A stretch of 49,711 bases of DNA from positions 1-49,711 of the IMG/VR virus record IMGVR_UViG_3300037076_000150, one strand, 5' to 3'. The DNA comes from a virus. Below, piece by piece: positions 15,861 to 21,592 of the stretch. The translations under genes and the position numbers were made by a program. Positions within the stretch are counted from its first letter, which is position 1. Every line of letters begins with the position of its first letter. A model generated the notes under the pieces. It was not told the DNA's origin and did not search any database. It was given only the letters and a program-made list of their open reading frames with translations.

Positions 15861-16061
15861 TCAACGCATTTCGTCGTAGTCGAGAAAGTAGCTTTCGCCG
15901 CACACATCGCAGCGGTAGCGTTCGCCCTCAAAGCCGCCGCCGACTTCCTTGAGGTTTGGACACTGCGACCAGTGACCCAAGCCCTGCGGATGGTTCGGTA
16001 TCGGCGTAAACACCGGCTCGCACCCCGCACTCTTTTTCGCTGGATCGCCTTTGATCGCCAT
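15861..16061 (-). CDS. Small zinc-finger-like protein
   Basis: 66 residues from ATG 16061 (MAIKGDPAKKSAGCEP...). Cysteines at C-P-N-L and C-D-V-C-G-E-S-Y form a possible zinc site typical of ribbon proteins (Y-R-C-D-V-C-G). The spacer between its AGGA ribosome-binding site and the ATG contains a run of ten C (G on the + strand), so the spacing is about 14 nt, longer than normal. Confidence 0.65.
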   Translation of the reverse strand: MAIKGDPAKKSAGCEPVFTPIPNHPQGLGHWSQCPNLKEVGGGFEGERYRCDVCGESYFLDYDEMR

Positions 16062-16062
16062 C

Positions 16063-16072
16063 GGGGGGGGGG
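16063..16072. repeat. Ten-base G/C homopolymer tract
   Basis: Ten consecutive G on the + strand (C on the coding minus strand), directly between the AGGA of the previous linker and the start codon of the 66-residue zinc-finger-like gene. Homopolymers of this length are prone to slippage in replication, and also to sequencing error. Confidence 0.8.
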
Positions 16073-16079
16073 TAATCCT

Positions 16080-16247
16080 TCAATCGTGTCCGTGTTGTTT
16101 TTGGTACTCGGCAACTTGCCGAAGAATAGCGAACGCGCCATCCGATATGGATGTGCCGGGCCAAGACAAGAGTGCTGCCACCATCGCAAGACGGAAGCTT
16201 TCTGGCCCGTATAGGTCGGGGGCGATGCCGGGCTTACGCTTTTTCAT
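16080..16247 (-). CDS. Small hypothetical protein of the island
   Basis: 55 residues (MKKRKPGIAPDLYGPESFRL...) from ATG 16247 preceded by AAAGGAGCCCCG, the best ribosome-binding site of the minus array. Helical, with F-R-L-A-M-V-A-A-L-L and A-I-L-R-Q-V-A-E-Y-Q-K-Q. The TGA stop continues into AAGGA for the next gene. Function unknown. Confidence 0.65.
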   Translation of the reverse strand: MKKRKPGIAPDLYGPESFRLAMVAALLSWPGTSISDGAFAILRQVAEYQKQHGHD

Positions 16248-16268
16248 CGGGGCTCCTTTGACAATCTG

Positions 16269-16472
16269 TTAGGCGTAGATAACGAGAGCGACTAGACCGA
16301 CAAAAACAGCGGAGCAAAGTGCGGCGGTAAATGATCCTAGCGCCCATCCGTTCACGCGGAACGTCCAGTGACTTGTCGAGTAGTCCGCGATGCTGCTGAT
16401 GGCCGCCGTCGCCACGCCTACCATTAAACTGCCGACGACCCAAACTATCCAGAGTTTTACAGGCAACGGCAT
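16269..16472 (-). CDS. Small two-segment membrane protein
   Basis: 67 residues. Two hydrophobic segments: LWIVWVVGSLMVGVATAAI (about 7-25) and FTAALCSAVFVGLVALVIYA at the C-terminus, joined by a polar loop (DYSTSHWTFRVNGWALG). ATG 16472 follows TAAGGCCCGCC. Likely in the inner membrane; function unknown. Confidence 0.7.
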   Translation of the reverse strand: MPLPVKLWIVWVVGSLMVGVATAAISSIADYSTSHWTFRVNGWALGSFTAALCSAVFVGLVALVIYA

Positions 16473-16480
16473 GGCGGGCC

Positions 16481-16657
16481 TTATTTGACAAAATCGGTTA
16501 GGGACTTTTCCACTTCGGGCCGCGACATGATTGTGGGCTTCCCGTAGAGGATCGCTTCCGCATCAATAATTACGTCCCACATCGCGCTCATACTTCCTAC
16601 CGTAGCTGCTTTGCGTCGGGCGCGGTTGATGTGATCGACTAATTCTTGATCGGTCAT
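16481..16657 (-). CDS. Small hypothetical protein of the island
   Basis: 58 residues (MTDQELVDHINRARRKAATV...) from ATG 16657. The linker upstream (TTAACAGATTATCAAGCC) resembles the one after the membrane-protein gene (CTAACAGATTGTCAAAGG), an example of a repeated spacer. Helical; function unknown. Confidence 0.6.
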   Translation of the reverse strand: MTDQELVDHINRARRKAATVGSMSAMWDVIIDAEAILYGKPTIMSRPEVEKSLTDFVK

Positions 16658-16671
16658 GGCTTGATAATCTG

Positions 16672-16851
16672 TTAAGCGACTCGATGGGGTACAGGTTTGG
16701 GCGGCGCGGCAGGTCCCGGCGGAATGCCGGTCACGTCAGCGACGGCAAGATTGATGGCCGCATGAATTTCGTATTCAAGCTGATCGCGCAGCAAACCCTT
16801 GGCATATCGGTCGGCCACTTTCTTCGCCTCGGCTTGCGCGTGGAATGCCAT
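16672..16851 (-). CDS. First gene of the minus-strand array, helical microprotein
   Basis: 59 residues from ATG 16851 (MAFHAQAEAKKVADRYAKG...). GGAGGCC lies 9-15 nt upstream; a GTG at 16866 that overlaps this site is less likely. An amphipathic N-terminal helix is followed by a Pro-rich tail (GIPPGPAAPPKPVPH). It would be the first gene transcribed leftward from the divergent control region. Confidence 0.65.
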   Translation of the reverse strand: MAFHAQAEAKKVADRYAKGLLRDQLEYEIHAAINLAVADVTGIPPGPAAPPKPVPHRVA

Positions 16852-16887
16852 TGCTGCGGCCTCCACTAACTATCTAGACATACTGTG

Positions 16888-16902
16888 TTCCGAATTACGG
16901 AA
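16888..16902. promoter_or_regulatory. Palindromic operator candidate
   Basis: TTCCG-AATTA-CGGAA, a perfect 5-bp inverted repeat with a 5-nt AT-rich centre, in the space between the two divergent arrays. It lies just downstream of the expected leftward transcription start, a position where a dimeric repressor could block the minus array. Binding protein unknown. Confidence 0.45.
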
Positions 16903-16917
16903 TAGCTTAAGCAACGT

Positions 16918-16946
16918 AGGTTACGCTTGATTTGTTAACCTGTAAA
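16918..16946 (-). promoter_or_regulatory. Candidate leftward promoter for the minus array
   Basis: On the minus strand TTTACA (complement of 16941-16946; five of six to TTGACA) is followed after 17 nt by TAACCT (complement of 16918-16923; weak -10). Transcription would begin near 16911, about 60 nt before the first minus ATG. It overlaps the rightward promoter head to head. Confidence 0.35.
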
Positions 16947-16955
16947 GCCTATTAT
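16927..16955 (+). promoter_or_regulatory. Candidate rightward promoter for the plus array, leaderless
   Basis: TTGATT (16927-16932), a 17-nt spacer, then TATTAT (16950-16955, five of six to TATAAT). The expected start point, about 7 nt after the -10 box, is the A of the ATG at 16962. There is no Shine-Dalgarno before that ATG, so the first mRNA would be leaderless. Confidence 0.55.
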
Positions 16956-16961
16956 CGTTAA

Positions 16962-17528
16962 ATGGCTGTTGAAGACACCAGATCATACCTAAATCCATTG
17001 AAACCTAGTTGGAGTGAAGTCTCTCAACGAGAGAAGCTTACTGGAGAAATATACTGTGCAGATCAGCGCGAAGCATTATTGCGATCTTTACGAAAAGGCA
17101 GTGTTGTTGAGGTAGTAGAAACTTTCTTATTGGCTAAAACAGTTGGACGTGTTGATGTTAGAAAACGTGACTTGCTGGCAATTGTTGATCAAATTGAAAA
17201 CCGAAAAGGAGTTATTCGAGAACTTGCTACAGGACATCAATCTAATATACCCAAGCAATGGCGTCAAATGCAGGCGCGGGCGTTTGCTCTTATTTCTAGT
17301 TCTGCACGAGGAAAGAACTCCGCAGTTAATGGTAAACAATCTAAAGGCAGGCCCCATAAAACATATCATGAAGACCAACTTTCTGTTATGGAAAAAGTTT
17401 GGTTTAGTCGGCGGTACAAGACAATTGCGGAACGTATGTCTTATCTAGGCGGAATTGGGATTAAGGTAAAACGTGGGTGGATGTATAGTCGTTTTGGAAC
17501 CGTTGAAAATCCCCGAGTAAAACTTTAG
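16962..17528 (+). CDS. First plus-array gene, possible DNA-binding protein
   Basis: 188 residues, basic, with AT-rich codon use unlike its GC-rich neighbours and like the phage core. The C-terminal segment GRPHKTYHEDQLSVMEKVWFS-RRYKTIAERMSYLGG resembles the helical DNA-binding ends of some phage regulators and recombinases, but I see no catalytic motif. Being the first gene, apparently leaderless and next to the palindrome, it is the best candidate for a regulator of the island (inference). No family assigned. Confidence 0.7.
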   Translation: MAVEDTRSYLNPLKPSWSEVSQREKLTGEIYCADQREALLRSLRKGSVVEVVETFLLAKTVGRVDVRKRDLLAIVDQIENRKGVIRELATGHQSNIPKQWRQMQARAFALISSSARGKNSAVNGKQSKGRPHKTYHEDQLSVMEKVWFSRRYKTIAERMSYLGGIGIKVKRGWMYSRFGTVENPRVKL

Positions 17529-17537
17529 GAGTTTGCC

Positions 17538-17876
17538 TTGCGCGCCATAGTCTGCGGAAGCCGCAACTACAAGAATTGGGAACTGCTTTATCGCGTTCTC
17601 GATGGCCTTGGAATTACCCACGTCATCGAAGGCGGCGCGCGTGGGGCGGATAGATTGGCGAGGGAGTGGGCACAGTCTCGGCTCATTCCTATGACGACAT
17701 TTGATGCGAATTGGGACACTCACGGGAAAGTCGCAGGACAGATTCGCAATCAGCAAATGCTCGATGAAGGAAAGCCTGAATTAGTGGTGGCCTTCCCCTT
17801 GGAGAAAAGCAGCGGAACATGGGATATGGTTCGCAAGGCCAGAGCCGCTGGCGTCAAAGTTGAACTGGTTGAATAA
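17538..17876 (+). CDS. DUF2493 / SLOG-superfamily protein
   Basis: 112 residues. RAIVCGSRNYKNWELLYRVLD at the start, then VIEGGARGADRLAREWA and a C-terminal KARAAGVKVELV: the YpsA-like SLOG Rossmann fold with its G-S-R and G-G-A-R-G-A-D nucleotide-binding loops. SLOG proteins bind nucleotides or their derivatives and are frequent in phages, often of unknown role. The start is TTG 17538; the preceding stop TAG is the first three bases of its TAGGAG ribosome-binding site. Confidence 0.88.
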   Translation: MRAIVCGSRNYKNWELLYRVLDGLGITHVIEGGARGADRLAREWAQSRLIPMTTFDANWDTHGKVAGQIRNQQMLDEGKPELVVAFPLEKSSGTWDMVRKARAAGVKVELVE

Positions 17877-17889
17877 TTAGGAGCGCACC

Positions 17890-18102
17890 GTGCATACTTG
17901 GAACCCACCCGTAGAAATGACAACAACCGCGCCGCAGGGCGTGACAGAATTAAAAACCATCATGCGCGACGATAATAAAATGGTAGGCGTAACAAAACTT
18001 GGCCGTACCATTCGTTCTGCCCTGTCCGAACTACGCGAAATCCACACCGATCTACCTTTTGCGATATTGACCGTAATTTTATCTGATGAACTGAATAAAT
18101 AG
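17890..18102 (+). CDS. Small hypothetical protein of the island
   Basis: 70 residues from GTG 17890 after TTAGGAGCGCACC. A central helix (TIRSALSELREIHTDLPFAILTVILS) follows a basic strand-like segment (KMVGVTKLGR). Its end, CTGAATAAATAGGAGATT, is an 18-nt linker that recurs unchanged after the gene ending at 19462. Function unknown. Confidence 0.6.
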   Translation: MHTWNPPVEMTTTAPQGVTELKTIMRDDNKMVGVTKLGRTIRSALSELREIHTDLPFAILTVILSDELNK

Positions 18103-18112
18103 GAGATTTTAG

Positions 18113-18208
18113 ATGGCATGGAAATGTAAGGAATGCGGGAAGCATAGCGGCGGGCCGTACTGCGATGAATGTGGAGCGCCACCGTCCTGCAAATCAGGCA
18201 AGAGATAA
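18113..18208 (+). CDS. Zinc-ribbon microprotein
   Basis: 31 residues: MAWKCKECGKHSGGPYCDEC followed by GAPPSCKSGKR. Two C-x2-C pairs (C5/C8, C17/C20) spaced 8 apart form a minimal zinc ribbon. TAGGAGATTTTAG precedes the ATG. Too short for default gene finders, but the linkers on both sides support it. Confidence 0.65.
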   Translation: MAWKCKECGKHSGGPYCDECGAPPSCKSGKR

Positions 18209-18218
18209 AGGAGTTTGC

Positions 18219-18416
18219 ATGACGATAGACAGCACGATGGTTCCGGCGGGTGGCACTCGCAAGGGCGATAAGGTTTACGACGCGCGAGGCCGACTGATTG
18301 AAATCTATGAGGGCGAGTGGCGCGTCGTGGTTGATGGTGGCCGGTCAGGCTGGTGGCGTTTCAACGAACACTACGACCGCGACGGCTACTGCGACAATCC
18401 CGCCCGTGGGTACTGA
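18219..18416 (+). CDS. Small basic/aromatic protein of the island
   Basis: 65 residues from ATG 18219 after TAAAGGAGTTTGC; a longer in-frame start upstream lies inside the zinc-ribbon gene and is rejected. Mostly beta: KGDKVYDARGRLIEIYEGEWRVVVDGG, then WWRFNEHYDRDGYC. Could be a small beta-barrel. Function unknown. Confidence 0.65.
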   Translation: MTIDSTMVPAGGTRKGDKVYDARGRLIEIYEGEWRVVVDGGRSGWWRFNEHYDRDGYCDNPARGY

Positions 18417-18433
18417 ATATAGAGGAGATTTTC

Positions 18434-18778
18434 GTGTCTGCATTGGATGCGCGCCAACAGGCTTTCCGAGAAATGGATCGGGGGGTGTTCAACATCCTCA
18501 AACTGGCGCTCGCCTATGACATGACCGATGATCTGTTTATCCAAGTCGCACACGACATTAGAACCACGCTGCCGCCGAACGCCCGCAAGGAGATGCTGGC
18601 CTACACAAAAGAGATTGAGATTTTTGTGAGTGGCCGCCAATGGCAGAGGGGATGGTGGTTTTGCAAAAAGACAACTTGGAAGCACATCAATGCCGAGATC
18701 ACCTTCAATCCGTACAAGGCAAGTTTGAGTTGCTGGACTGATCCAAAAGAACCGGGCGGAATTGTCTGCTTTCAATAG
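18434..18778 (+). CDS. Hypothetical protein, 114 residues
   Basis: Starts at GTG 18434 after ATAGAGGAGATTTTC. An N-terminal helical half (FNILKLALAYDMTDDLFIQV) is followed by a Trp-rich half with W-Q-R-G-W-W-F-C-K-K-T-T-W. The spacer TGAATATAGAGGAG upstream is identical to that after 19028. Function unknown. Confidence 0.65.
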   Translation: MSALDARQQAFREMDRGVFNILKLALAYDMTDDLFIQVAHDIRTTLPPNARKEMLAYTKEIEIFVSGRQWQRGWWFCKKTTWKHINAEITFNPYKASLSCWTDPKEPGGIVCFQ

Positions 18779-18797
18779 TCACAAGAGGAGAATTGGC

Positions 18798-19028
18798 GTG
18801 CTTATCGACGATCCCAACAGTGCGAGCGGCAAGCGCGTCATCGCGGACAACCCAGGCTGCATGGCACCAGACGGCGGCGAATGCTGTCCTCAATATCTAG
18901 CCCTCTCGCAAGAAAACGAGAGGATGCGTGAAATTCTAATTTGGCTTGATCGAGTTGGCGGACTTGGACTGGAAACTCATGGGCGCATTCGCAAGGCGCT
19001 CGGTTTCAAATCCGCTGCTGACGATTGA
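18798..19028 (+). CDS. Small Cys-containing protein of the island
   Basis: 76 residues from GTG 18798, with AGAGGAG upstream. MLIDDPNSASGKRVIADNPG is followed by G-E-C-C-P and a helix (YLALSQENERMREILIWLDR). An upstream in-frame ATG would put the start inside the previous gene. Function unknown. Confidence 0.6.
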   Translation: MLIDDPNSASGKRVIADNPGCMAPDGGECCPQYLALSQENERMREILIWLDRVGGLGLETHGRIRKALGFKSAADD

Positions 19029-19046
19029 ATATAGAGGAGCAAACGA

Positions 19047-19256
19047 ATGTCTGACCTTGAGGACGGTCTAGTCGCCGCAAAAAAGGCTTTGATTGATTGT
19101 GGTTTCTGTGGTGCTGGTGAACATGGCGCAGGCGATCCTGAGATTAACTCCATCGATAGGGTTATTGGTGCGCTGCGTTCTGGTCGTCGCACAGCAACAC
19201 TTGAAATGATGGGTTTCCCAGATGCGGCATCTTTTGCAAAAGACCCAACTCAATGA
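19047..19256 (+). CDS. Small hypothetical protein of the island
   Basis: 69 residues (MSDLEDGLVAAKKALIDCGF...) from ATG 19047 after ATAGAGGAGCAAACGA. C-G-F-C-G-A-G resembles half a zinc site. The TGA stop overlaps the next ATG. Function unknown. Confidence 0.65.
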   Translation: MSDLEDGLVAAKKALIDCGFCGAGEHGAGDPEINSIDRVIGALRSGRRTATLEMMGFPDAASFAKDPTQ

Positions 19257-19462
19257 GTGTGCCAATGGCCGTCAAGGTAGTCTGGGTGCTTACGTCGATT
19301 TGGTCGGTTCACAATGCTCCTGAGCATCACTATCTACAGTTCGCTTCTCACGACGAATGTAGAGACGCTGCAATTCAAGCAATCGAAGTGGGCGGCGCAA
19401 AGTTTGCGTTCTGCACTGAGGGATACGCGACGCCACTTCAATATCTGCCGTATGAACGCTGA
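19253..19462 (+). CDS. Small, possibly exported protein
   Basis: 69 residues from ATG 19253 (ATGA overlap). The start, MAVKVVWVLTSIWSVHNA after a 4-residue lead, resembles a short signal peptide; the remainder has two cysteines (DECRDAA, FAFCTEG) that could form a disulfide. Export is inferred only. Confidence 0.6.
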   Translation: MSVPMAVKVVWVLTSIWSVHNAPEHHYLQFASHDECRDAAIQAIEVGGAKFAFCTEGYATPLQYLPYER

Positions 19463-19479
19463 ATAAATAGGAGATTGTC

Positions 19480-19704
19480 GTGTCACCTGGCGAGAAGCGG
19501 CGGCGTAAAGCAAAGCGAGAGCGCGAGCAAGCAGCCTATGCCGCCGCAGTATCAGCGTTGCCGACCGGCTCTTGCTGTTGCAACTGCGCTCATCGCGGTA
19601 CGATGCCACTTTCGCGCAAACCGATCTGCACGCTCGACAGCGATTTTGCCGGCTACACAGTGGTTGAGTTGATGCACGTCTGTCCGCGATGGACTACTAA
19701 ATAA
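19480..19704 (+). CDS. Cys-rich small protein
   Basis: 74 residues from GTG 19480 after AATAGGAGATTGTC. A strongly basic N-terminus (GEKRRRKAKREREQ) is followed by C-C-C-N-C-A-H, a second Cys (P-I-C-T-L-D) and a third (HVCPRW): a likely metal site. An Arg-rich helix beside a zinc-type cluster suggests nucleic-acid or protein binding (inference). Confidence 0.65.
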   Translation: MSPGEKRRRKAKREREQAAYAAAVSALPTGSCCCNCAHRGTMPLSRKPICTLDSDFAGYTVVELMHVCPRWTTK

Positions 19705-19716
19705 ACAGGAGCGACC

Positions 19717-19947
19717 GTGGCTGAGTATCGTTGGATTGGAGACTTCGGCGGATACGGTTGGGCTATCTGCCCCACATGCAGCGGTCGTGGTCACTGGATT
19801 GGAGTAGCCACAACAACGGCTGCTGATTGTCGTACCTGTCACGGCAACGGAAAGGTGTCATGGGGGCGCTGGCCGAACTACAATCCAACGTCAGAGCATG
19901 ATGAGGGAACGAGAATGGTCCCTCCGCCATTGGCGATAACAAAATAG
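19717..19947 (+). CDS. DnaJ-type zinc-finger protein
   Basis: 76 residues from GTG 19717 after ACAGGAGCGACC. Two copies of C-x2-C-x-G-x-G: CPTCSGRG and CRTCHGNG, separated by 18 residues, the arrangement of one zinc centre in the DnaJ cysteine-rich domain. No J domain is present. Stand-alone domains of this kind occur in phages and bind zinc and perhaps unfolded proteins. Confidence 0.75.
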   Translation: MAEYRWIGDFGGYGWAICPTCSGRGHWIGVATTTAADCRTCHGNGKVSWGRWPNYNPTSEHDEGTRMVPPPLAITK

Positions 19948-19956
19948 GAGTTTTTC

Positions 19957-20130
19957 GTGTGCGACTGCAAAATCTATTGCCAAGATACAGGCAACGGAGA
20001 TTGCCGCTATATGGTCAAGTGTTCGAAGGGAACGCCGAAGTCTGACTTTGAGCATGTGCCGATGAAGGCCGCGATCGATGATACAGTCTACTGCATCCGC
20101 TGTGGACGGGAACTAGGTCTAGCGAATTAG
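19957..20130 (+). CDS. Cys-rich microprotein
   Basis: 57 residues from GTG 19957 after AATAGGAGTTTTTC. MCDCKIYCQDTGNGDCRYMV, then KCSKGTPK and YCIRCGREL: eight cysteines, of which the last C-x2-C looks like a zinc knuckle. The stop TAG forms TAGGAG for the next gene. Function unknown. Confidence 0.6.
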   Translation: MCDCKIYCQDTGNGDCRYMVKCSKGTPKSDFEHVPMKAAIDDTVYCIRCGRELGLAN

Positions 20131-20141
20131 GAGCAACCAGC

Positions 20142-20330
20142 ATGGCCGTCGATTTTTGGACCGATGTTGACCTCTACGAGCCGACTTGCGTCTTGCGCCG
20201 GTTCGGCATTGGAGATGTTCTTGAGCAGCAATGGCGCAAAGCAAAGATAGGACGGCTCGGCCACGTCGAGGGATTTTATTATGAATGGCGTCCGGTGCCG
20301 CACGTTTACGGTGAACCAAAGTCAGAATAG
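20142..20330 (+). CDS. Small hypothetical protein of the island
   Basis: 62 residues (MAVDFWTDVDLYEPTCVLRR...) from ATG 20142 after TTAGGAGCAACCAGC. Aromatic, probably beta-rich (IGRLGHVEGFYYEWRPVPH). Function unknown. Confidence 0.6.
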   Translation: MAVDFWTDVDLYEPTCVLRRFGIGDVLEQQWRKAKIGRLGHVEGFYYEWRPVPHVYGEPKSE

Positions 20331-20341
20331 GAGATTGAAAA

Positions 20342-20509
20342 ATGATCTATGTGCACCCCACCAAACCGCGCGGATTAATCGCCCGTTATGCGATGGCACC
20401 GCTGGTGTTTTTGCAAGTCCTCTACCTGCATCCGAAGAATGGCATTGGCTATGCCGCTCGTTGGGCGCGGCAGAGCACCATCGTTCCCAATGGCGTGTTC
20501 CCAAATTAG
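20342..20509 (+). CDS. Small hydrophobic protein
   Basis: 55 residues from ATG 20342 after ATAGGAGATTGAAAA. The middle (GLIARYAMAPLVFLQVLYLH) could be a membrane or amphipathic segment, followed by a basic tail. The stop merges into TTAGGAG. Function unknown. Confidence 0.55.
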   Translation: MIYVHPTKPRGLIARYAMAPLVFLQVLYLHPKNGIGYAARWARQSTIVPNGVFPN

Positions 20510-20518
20510 GAGCCGACC

Positions 20519-20743
20519 ATGAGTATGGCAGAATATGAAATCCCGCGCCGCGTCTGCCTTGATCGAATGACGGAAGCCGAGTTGGCAATTCGCCAAGCCG
20601 TGATTGAAGTCGAGAAGGTTGGTGCAGACGTTCGACTAACTGACGCCGTGATATTGCTATCGGCTGCACAGACGCGCGTAGCTGACTACGTTGATCGTGT
20701 CCCCGGCCTACGCACTGTCCCGCAACAGCTTCAAGAGAATTAG
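20519..20743 (+). CDS. Small helical protein of the island
   Basis: 74 residues from ATG 20519 after TTAGGAGCCGACC. Helical throughout (MTEAELAIRQAVIEVEKVG, then AVILLSAAQTRVADYVDRV). Function unknown. Confidence 0.6.
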   Translation: MSMAEYEIPRRVCLDRMTEAELAIRQAVIEVEKVGADVRLTDAVILLSAAQTRVADYVDRVPGLRTVPQQLQEN

Positions 20744-20753
20744 GAGCGCAGAC

Positions 20754-20858
20754 ATGAGCCGCAGCGATACCGCGATAGTGGCCTACGCTATTTTTGTCGG
20801 CATCAATATGTTGGGGCTGTGTGGTATGCTGTATTTTCGGTTTACGATAGCCAACTAA
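20754..20858 (+). CDS. Single-pass membrane microprotein
   Basis: 34 residues from ATG 20754 after TTAGGAGCGCAGAC. A hydrophobic segment (IVAYAIFVGINMLGLCGMLY) spans almost the whole protein. Function unknown. Confidence 0.55.
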   Translation: MSRSDTAIVAYAIFVGINMLGLCGMLYFRFTIAN

Positions 20859-20868
20859 GGAATTACAG

Positions 20869-20988
20869 ATGCGCGAGGCTCACGACATACCGTTTAAGGG
20901 CTGGATACCGCTCAACGCTTTTCTGTGGGTGGCCGCTGGCGCTGCGATCTGGCTTGCGCTGCCTTACATCATCAGGCCGTTTATTTAG
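20869..20988 (+). CDS. Single-pass membrane microprotein
   Basis: 39 residues from ATG 20869 after TAAGGAATTACAG. The hydrophobic segment AFLWVAAGAAIWLALPYII follows a polar N-terminus. Neighbour of another membrane microprotein; the pair could act together (inference). Confidence 0.55.
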   Translation: MREAHDIPFKGWIPLNAFLWVAAGAAIWLALPYIIRPFI

Positions 20989-20999
20989 GGGCAAATTCC

Positions 21000-21173
21000 G
21001 TGGTCACGAAAGAAGAATGGGACGCGCTAGATAAGAAAGTTAAATCGTGGCTCGATTTTCGCTGCCAACGCGAGCTAGAGGAATCTGCAAAGCGGGTGAA
21101 AGATGCGGCGCAGAAACTTCACGATGATCTGCGGCCCGATCCAGAGATTCTACGAAAGCCGACAACTATTTAA
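21000..21173 (+). CDS. Last plus-array gene, helical microprotein
   Basis: 57 residues from GTG 21000, preceded by TTTAGGGGCAAATTCC. Highly charged helices (KRVKDAAQKLHDDL). Its TAA is followed by another AAGGAGCGCGG ribosome-binding linker with no open reading frame behind it, as though a cassette had been lost. Function unknown. Confidence 0.55.
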   Translation: MVTKEEWDALDKKVKSWLDFRCQRELEESAKRVKDAAQKLHDDLRPDPEILRKPTTI

Positions 21174-21226
21174 GGAGCGCGGCAATCAATAAGGGCTGCC
21201 ATTTTAACTCATTCCCAAGCCAGTAG

Positions 21227-21255
21227 TTGCTTATTTGCCGTTTTGAGCGTATGAT
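21227..21255 (+). promoter_or_regulatory. Candidate promoter for the head module
   Basis: TTGCTT (21227-21232), 17-nt spacer, TATGAT (21250-21255, five of six to consensus). It lies in the 197-bp gap between the island and the first head-module gene, which otherwise holds only the short hairpin motif at 21287-21302. Confidence 0.45.
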
Positions 21256-21288
21256 CATTACTTGCGGGGCTTGCACAAGTTCTCACAC

Positions 21289-21302
21289 CGCAATGCGGTA
21301 GC
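21289..21302 (+). repeat. 14-nt leader motif, copy 1
   Basis: CGCAATGCGGTAGC, found again exactly at 31826-31839. In both places it lies 82-83 nt before the start codon of the first gene of a structural module. Here it belongs to the perfect palindrome ACCGCAATGCGGT (21287-21299). Confidence 0.5.
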
Positions 21303-21370
21303 ATCCGAAAATTCCCAATTGAATTTCGCAATTAGTTTGTCCCATAAAAGAATTATGAAAGGGTTGCATA

Positions 21371-21586
21371 ATGGATTTCAAATCCGTAACTAGTAGCAAT
21401 ATTGATGCTGTAGCTCATGATCCGAAAACAAACACTCTCCATGTGCGTTTCAAAGGTGGCGGTGTTTATGCGTATCAGGGTGTTGATGCAGAAAAACATG
21501 CAGCCCTGATGAATGCTGCTTCAGTTGGTTCATATTTGCATGCCCACATCAAGGGCAAACATGCACACTCGAAGATGGATGGGTAA
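21371..21586 (+). CDS. KTSC-domain protein
   Basis: 71 residues. The whole protein matches the KTSC domain: S-S-N-I-D-A-V-A-H-D-P-K-T-N-T-L-H-V-R-F, G-G-x-Y-A-Y-x-G-V, then S-V-G-S-Y-L-H-A-H-I-K-G. KTSC domains are small beta-rich modules of unknown role, often in phages and lysyl-tRNA synthetase fusions. First gene after the candidate promoter, with GAAAGGG upstream. Confidence 0.8.
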   Translation: MDFKSVTSSNIDAVAHDPKTNTLHVRFKGGGVYAYQGVDAEKHAALMNAASVGSYLHAHIKGKHAHSKMDG

Positions 21587-21592
21587 GTGTTA

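Noticed and set aside
13531-21173. The regularly spaced repeated linkers looked at first like a CRISPR-type array.
   Set aside because: Repeats are short, unequal, embedded in ribosome-binding sites, and the intervals between them are distinct coding frames of varying length.
13531-21173. The island as an integrated satellite or transposon.
   Set aside because: No integrase, transposase, terminal repeats or target duplication seen at either edge.
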